Assembly (NCBI GenBank): GCA_011754105.1
Contig: JAAKDF010000002.1
Span: 1-64,000 of the forward strand
Direction of reading: 5' to 3'
From: Serratia symbiotica
GTDB taxonomy: Bacteria; Pseudomonadota; Gammaproteobacteria; Enterobacterales; Enterobacteriaceae
Length of the DNA stretch: 64,000 bases
Below the pieces are notes generated by a model. That model saw only the letters and a program-made list of their open reading frames with translations. It ran no database searches and was not told the DNA's origin. A program made the translations under genes and the position numbers. The first letter of the stretch is position 1. Every line of letters begins with the position of its first letter. This document shows positions 59,470-64,000 of this stretch, one piece after another.

Positions 59470-61293
59470 GTGATCGAAAATTTGCGTAACATTGCCATTA
59501 TTGCCCACGTTGACCATGGTAAAACCACCTTAGTTGATAAGCTGCTGCAACAATCCGGTACTTTCGGAGAGCGTGTAGAAGCCACTGAACGCGTAATGGA
59601 CTCCAACGATTTAGAGAAAGAGCGTGGAATTACTATCCTTGCAAAAAATACCGCCATTAATTGGAACTACTACCGCATCAACATCGTGGATACCCCAGGA
59701 CACGCCGACTTCGGCGGTGAGGTAGAGCGGGTGATGTCAATGGTTGACTCGGTGCTACTGGTTGTGGATGCAATGGATGGCCCTATGCCGCAAACTCGCT
59801 TTGTGACGAAAAAAGCCTTTGCCAACGGCCTGAAACCGATCGTGGTCATCAACAAGGTTGACCGTCCTGGCGCGCGTCCTGACTGGGTTGTTGATCAGGT
59901 GTTCGATTTGTTTGTTAACCTTGATGCGACCGACGAGCAGCTCGATTTCCCAATCATCTATACATCCGCTCTGATGGGTATCGCTGGTACTGATCATAAT
60001 GACATGGCGGAAGACATGACCCCGCTATATCAGGCGATTATTGATCATGTATCGGCACCACAGGTTGAGCTGGAAGCTCCATTCCAGATGCAAATCTCTC
60101 AACTGGACTACAACAACTACCTAGGATTGATCGGCATTGGCCGCATCAAGCGCGGTAAAGTGAAGCCAAACCAGCAGGTCACTATCATTGATAGTGAAGG
60201 CAAAACTCGCAACGGTAAAGTAGGCAAAGTGTTGAGTCACATGGGTCTAGAGCGTATTGAGTCTACTTTAGCTGACGCGGGCGACATCATTGCCATCACC
60301 GGTCTGAGCGATCTGAACATCTCCGACACCATCTGTGATACTGCCGCAGTGGAAGCACTTCCAGCATTGTCTGTAGATGAACCGACCGTAAGCATGTTTT
60401 TCAACGTCAACACTTCGCCGTTCTGCGGCAAAGAAGGCAAGTTCGTGACATCACGCAAAATCCTTGAGCGTTTGAACCAGGAATTGGTGCATAATGTGGC
60501 ACTACGCGTTGAAGAAACCGAAGACGCTGATGCGTTCCGCGTATCCGGCCGTGGCGAGCTGCACCTGTCTGTTCTGATTGAAAACATGCGTCGTGAAGGT
60601 TTCGAACTGGCAGTTTCCCGTCCGAAAGTTATCTTTCGTGAAATCGATGGTCGTAAGCAAGAGCCATTCGAAAACGTCACGCTGGATATCGAAGAGCAGC
60701 ATCAGGGTTCTGTGATGCAGGCGATGGGTGAGCGTAAAGCGGACTTGAAAAACATGGACCCAGACGGCAAAGGCCGTGTGCGTCTCGACTACGTGATACC
60801 AAGCCGTGGTTTAATTGGTTTTCGTAACGAATTCATGACCATGACATCCGGTACCGGTTTGCTGTACTCCACCTTTAGCCACTATGACGATGTGCGCCCA
60901 GGTGATGTAGGGCAGCGCCAGAATGGCGTATTGATCTCTAATGGTCAAGGTAAAGCGGTAGCTTTCGCGCTGTATGGTCTACAAGATCGCGGTAAACTGT
61001 TCATGGGCCACGGTGCGGAAGTGTATGAAGGTCAGATCATCGGTATTCACTCACGCTCCAACGACTTGACCGTCAACTGCCTGACGGGTAAAAAGCTGAC
61101 CAATATGCGTGCTTCCGGAACTGACGAAGCGACAACCTTAGTTCCGGCCATAAAAATGACCCTGGAGCAAGCTCTGGAGTTTATCGATGATGATGAACTG
61201 GTAGAAGTTACGCCAACCTCGATCCGTATCCGTAAGCGTCATCTGACAGAAAACGATCGCAAGCATGCCAGCCGTGGCTCTAAAGACGCTTAA
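59470..61293 (+). CDS. typA: ribosome-associated GTPase TypA/BipA
   Basis: A 607-residue translational GTPase of the EF-G family (E. coli 607) involved in 50S assembly at low temperature and stress adaptation. It starts with GTG ([20 protein letters not shown]). G motifs are intact: AHVDHGKT, the switch [33 protein letters not shown]. The later domains include [20 protein letters not shown] and the BipA-specific C-terminal [14 protein letters not shown]. Divergent from glnA. A strong terminator follows. Confidence 0.97.
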   Translation: MIENLRNIAIIAHVDHGKTTLVDKLLQQSGTFGERVEATERVMDSNDLEKERGITILAKNTAINWNYYRINIVDTPGHADFGGEVERVMSMVDSVLLVVDAMDGPMPQTRFVTKKAFANGLKPIVVINKVDRPGARPDWVVDQVFDLFVNLDATDEQLDFPIIYTSALMGIAGTDHNDMAEDMTPLYQAIIDHVSAPQVELEAPFQMQISQLDYNNYLGLIGIGRIKRGKVKPNQQVTIIDSEGKTRNGKVGKVLSHMGLERIESTLADAGDIIAITGLSDLNISDTICDTAAVEALPALSVDEPTVSMFFNVNTSPFCGKEGKFVTSRKILERLNQELVHNVALRVEETEDADAFRVSGRGELHLSVLIENMRREGFELAVSRPKVIFREIDGRKQEPFENVTLDIEEQHQGSVMQAMGERKADLKNMDPDGKGRVRLDYVIPSRGLIGFRNEFMTMTSGTGLLYSTFSHYDDVRPGDVGQRQNGVLISNGQGKAVAFALYGLQDRGKLFMGHGAEVYEGQIIGIHSRSNDLTVNCLTGKKLTNMRASGTDEATTLVPAIKMTLEQALEFIDDDELVEVTPTSIRIRKRHLTENDRKHASRGSKDA

Positions 61294-61306
61294 GCGCTGA
61301 ATTAGC

Positions 61307-61341
61307 TAAAATCATGGCGCGATTCTCGCGCTATGATTTTT
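61307..61341 (+). terminator. rho-independent terminator of typA
   Basis: AAAATCATGGCGCGA-TTC-TCGCGCTATGATTTTT forms a long stem with one mismatch and ends in a T-run, 13 bases after the typA stop. Confidence 0.88.
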
Positions 61342-61612
61342 CCCTCCGCAATTGCCCATTTATGCGGCGTTTCTCTCCTCCGCACCCTATTTAGTCTTTT
61401 CTTTTCTCTACAGTGAAATTTTATCGGCTGATGCGGAGAGGATTATTCTGTATCTATTACCGTTATATAAAGCTCTTAACCTTGTACTGAATGTATGGAG
61501 CCATTATGAGCTGATCGCCACTATTGCTAAACATTCTGATACCGGAAGAATCCCGTCTGATAAATAATCAAGCCGAGATCTCAAAAAGTGCATGAAACTA
61601 AAGTCGGTGTGC

Positions 61613-62602
61613 GGCGTTGTTGAATAAATCGAACATTTGGCCGGCACGAGGATTAAATTAGATCACTATCCTTCTGTCAAAATAGCGACATGGCGTGGCC
61701 AAGTAAAAGATCAAGATCACCAACTGGAAGGCTTACAACAATGCCCTTATCACTCGTGGTTTTACTCACTTTCTGCGTGGATAAAACGGCACTTCACGCC
61801 TGGTACTGCGAGGCAAAAACTTCTCTGCGATGCTGAAACAGATTTTCGGCCTGACACGTCGCGCCCTCCAGGGCTTCGTGGACTACATTTTCACACTGAT
61901 GAAAGTGCCGTTAAACTGCCCTGACTCCACTTGCATCAGTAAGCGGGCGAATTCAGTCAATATCCTGTTTAAAACCCCCACGCCGGGTGAAATTGCGCAC
62001 CTGGCTTTAAAACACGTTCATGGGAAACGGCGGCTCTGGCGAAAACGGCATTTAGCCTTAGAGACAGAAACAGTGGTCGCCCACAACATTATCATGAGGT
62101 CATCTCTTCTGACCTTTCCTTGAGCAATGTCACCGATATGGAAGCCTTCTCAGGTCTCTCATCCGCAAGACGTACTATAAAATCAAAGGCGTCTCAGTGG
62201 ATGAGGCTTACGATAGGCGAGTGAGTCATGATGAGTTAAGTCGCAAGAAGATAAGGATGTTAATACCGCCCAGAAGGGGATCCTGTTATTAGTCGGCAGA
62301 CTATGCAGACCGAAATCAATCAGTGGCGAACTAGCTCCTTACCGGAAAGATAACACAAGGTGGAAAAGTATGACAGGCTACCACCGATGTTCAATAGCCG
62401 AAACAGCGATGTACAGAGAAAATGGCTATTTTATGGTCACCTATCGCTGATAGATTATGATGAGCAAGTTGCAGAGGCTATGGCCATGATCTGTGCATTA
62501 AACAAGATGACGCTCGCCGGTATGCCAGAAAGTGTACGCGTTGCCTGAAAGATGCCTATTCAGGGGACTCTTTATTCCAAATCCGATTTATTCAACAAAG
62601 CC
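61613..62602 (+). mobile_element. IS903-like element with both ends, copy E
   Basis: This is the longest copy (990 bp of about 1050). The left end GGCGTTGTTGAATAAATC (61613-61630) and right end GATTTATTCAACAAAGCC (62585-62602) are IS903 repeats, the right one a perfect complement of GGCTTTGTTGAATAAATC. The plus-strand transposase is full length but shattered: HALKNWPSKR-like start, LTFCVDKTALHAW, LMKVPLNCPDSTCISKRANS, FKTPTPGEIAHLALKHVHGK, RKTYYKIKGVSVDEAYDRRV, HDELSRKKIRMLIPPRRGS, SADYADRNQSVAN and the end ALNKMTLAGMPESVRVA. TGTGC flanks both ends, possibly part of a target duplication. Confidence 0.92.
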
Positions 62603-62868
62603 TGTGCTCGCGTTAAGTGTACTTATAACAAAGTAAAAAATTCTGCTGCTGCTAACTTAATAAGCGCTCACAACATTGGCAACTACACCAAATAAAATAG
62701 GAGGTTTAGCCTTACGTTAAACTGTTGTGTGATATGGCACAGCTTTCTTCAGAATTGCAATAGTGTTGGCGGCTTTGGTTTCCCAAAAGCATTTAGTTTG
62801 CTAAACCACTGGTAATTCAATCAGTTACCGCTGTTTACCGTAACCCGAATCATTTGGGTTAGCATGGC

Positions 62869-64000
62869 CTAGATTGTAGTTTGGAAAATCACACCATCAG
62901 CTTTATCAGTGTATTGTCCCAACTGGTTAAAGTTCAGATAGCGGTAAGTATCCGTCGCAGTTTTACAAACCTGCGCCATAAAGGTCTGATACTCGTCCGG
63001 CGTTGGCAGGCGGCCCAGCATTGAAGCGACCGCTGCCAGCTCTGCGGAGGCAAGGTAGACTTTCGCGCCAGTGCCTAGACGGTTTGGAAAATTACGGGTT
63101 GAGGTAGAAACTACCGTTGCGCCGTCCGCCATGCGCGCCTGGTTACCCATGCATAGTGAACAGCCTGGTATCTCAATGCGTGCACCACTCTTACCAAATA
63201 TGCTGTAGTAACCCTCTTCGGTCAGTTGAGCCGCATCCATCTTGGTGGGTGGGGCCATCCACAAGCGGGTTGGCAACGGGCCTTTGTGCTGATCCAGCAG
63301 CTTACCGGCTGCGCGGAAGTGGCCTATGTTGGTCATGCAAGAACCAATGAATACTTCATCGATCTTGCTGTTGGCCACGTCAGAGAGCAGGAGCGCATCG
63401 TCGGGATCGTTGGGTGCACACAGAATAGGTTGCGTAATTTCCGCCAAATCGATATCGATCACCGCAGCAGATTCAGCATCTGCATCGCCAGCCAGAAGAT
63501 GAGGAGCCGCCAGCCATTTTCCCATGCCCTGAATACGGCGATCCAGAGTCCGGATGTCACCATAGCCTTCGGAGATCATCCATTTTAACAGTACGATGTT
63601 GGAATTCAGGTACTCTTCTATCGGTGCCTTATCCAGTTTGATGGTGCAAGCGGCGGCTGAACGCTCAGCGGAAGCATCAGTCAGCTCAAACGCTTGCTCT
63701 ACCTTCAAGTCCGGCAAACCTTCGATCTCTAGGATACGACCAGAAAAAATGTTTTTCTTGTCCTTCTTCTCAACGGTCAGTAGACCCTGTTTGATCGCGT
63801 AATAAGGAATGGCGTGCACCAGATCGCGCAGGGTGATGCCTGGCTGCATTTTACCTTTAAAACGCACCAATACCGACTCAGGCATGTCCAGCGGCATAAC
63901 GCCCGTTGCTGCGGCAAACGCCACCAGGCCAGAACCGGCCGGAAAAGAGATACCGATCGGGAAACGGGTATGCGAGTCACCACCGGTGCCAACGGTATCA
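62869..64000 (-). CDS. acnB: aconitate hydratase B, 3' part (gene continues beyond the window)
   Basis: The C-terminal 376 or so residues of aconitase B (865 in E. coli), open to the window edge; the frame continues upstream of Met 63924 through [19 protein letters not shown]. AcnB is the main TCA-cycle aconitase, converting citrate to isocitrate. [4Fe-4S] ligands and catalytic parts are visible: [18 protein letters not shown] and [20 protein letters not shown], then [12 protein letters not shown] and [18 protein letters not shown]. The last residues ([12 protein letters not shown]) differ from E. coli but the length is normal. No lesion in the visible part. About 266 bp without a gene separate it from IS copy E. 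Confidence 0.94.
   Translation of the reverse strand, partial: DTVGTGGDSHTRFPIGISFPAGSGLVAFAAATGVMPLDMPESVLVRFKGKMQPGITLRDLVHAIPYYAIKQGLLTVEKKDKKNIFSGRILEIEGLPDLKVEQAFELTDASAERSAAACTIKLDKAPIEEYLNSNIVLLKWMISEGYGDIRTLDRRIQGMGKWLAAPHLLAGDADAESAAVIDIDLAEITQPILCAPNDPDDALLLSDVANSKIDEVFIGSCMTNIGHFRAAGKLLDQHKGPLPTRLWMAPPTKMDAAQLTEEGYYSIFGKSGARIEIPGCSLCMGNQARMADGATVVSTSTRNFPNRLGTGAKVYLASAELAAVASMLGRLPTPDEYQTFMAQVCKTATDTYRYLNFNQLGQYTDKADGVIFQTTI

Noticed and set aside
61352-61567. 71-codon hydrophobic frame after typA
   Set aside because: It starts with TTG directly after the typA terminator, lacks a ribosome site and matches nothing I know. A small membrane protein cannot be excluded.
61608-62607. 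TGTGC direct repeats as target duplication of IS copy E
   Set aside because: IS903-group elements normally make 9-bp duplications and only five bases match, so it may be chance or decay.

Overview
The window reads as chromosome from a host-restricted, gene-losing relative of Serratia. Intact proteins (GyrA, NrdAB, SpoT, PolA, GlnA, TypA) look enterobacterial, gene order within blocks matches Enterobacteriaceae (phoBR-brnQ-proY, yqjA-yqjDEK, rsmI-lpoA-yraN-diaA-dolP, trmB|mutY-yggX-mltC, nrdAB-yfaE, ubiG|gyrA, gmk-rpoZ-spoT-trmH-recG, polA-spf-engB-yihI-hemN, glnALG|typA), and ERIC repeats are present. About half of the recognisable genes are pseudogenes at different stages of decay, and degraded IS903-like (IS5 family) copies sit at gene junctions. 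This fits a recently host-associated symbiont such as Serratia symbiotica of aphids; the species name is inference.

Layout: 1-7.9 kb holds phoB/phoR remnants, intact brnQ, broken proY and ggt, an intact 2-Cys peroxiredoxin and broken acpH. 8-18.4 kb holds intact queA, an IS fragment, a decayed arcB lacking its phosphorylation His box, a ygjR remnant, intact yqjA with an IS at its stop codon, half of yqjC, and intact yqjD-yqjE-yqjK. 18.4-24.7 kb holds RNase P RNA and rsmI, then broken lpoA, yraN, diaA, dolP and yggL, then intact trmB. 24.8-31.8 kb holds broken mutY, intact yggX and mltC, broken ghxP and yjcE, an IS, and broken yfaY. 31.8-39.6 kb is a largely intact block: yfaE-nrdB-nrdA, ubiG and gyrA. 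39.7-41 kb holds rcsC and yicG remnants. 41.2-47.1 kb is the intact gmk-rpoZ-spoT-trmH-recG operon. 47-54.8 kb holds broken xanP, an IS fragment, polA, Spot 42 RNA, engB, yihI and broken hemN. 55-64 kb holds glnG and glnL (one or two lesions each), intact glnA with a canonical sigma54/NtrC control region, intact typA, an IS copy and the 3' part of acnB.

Retained genes cover DNA replication and topology, deoxynucleotide supply, translation and ribosome assembly, (p)ppGpp, glutamine synthesis and basic stress defence. Lost genes are mostly sensing/regulation (PhoB, PhoR, ArcB, RcsC, NtrB and NtrC are all broken), uptake (ProY, GhxP, XanP, YjcE) and envelope accessories (LpoA, DolP).

I found no new defence, secretion or biosynthetic system. 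The most unusual signal is mutational: several pseudogenes and one IS copy contain long perfect inverted repeats (15-23 bp arms) exactly where the ancestral coding sequence appears to have been imperfectly palindromic, as expected from template switching. In the same window, DNA polymerase I has Val in place of the proofreading-site Asp (E. coli D355) and mutY is dead, so replication fidelity may itself be eroding.
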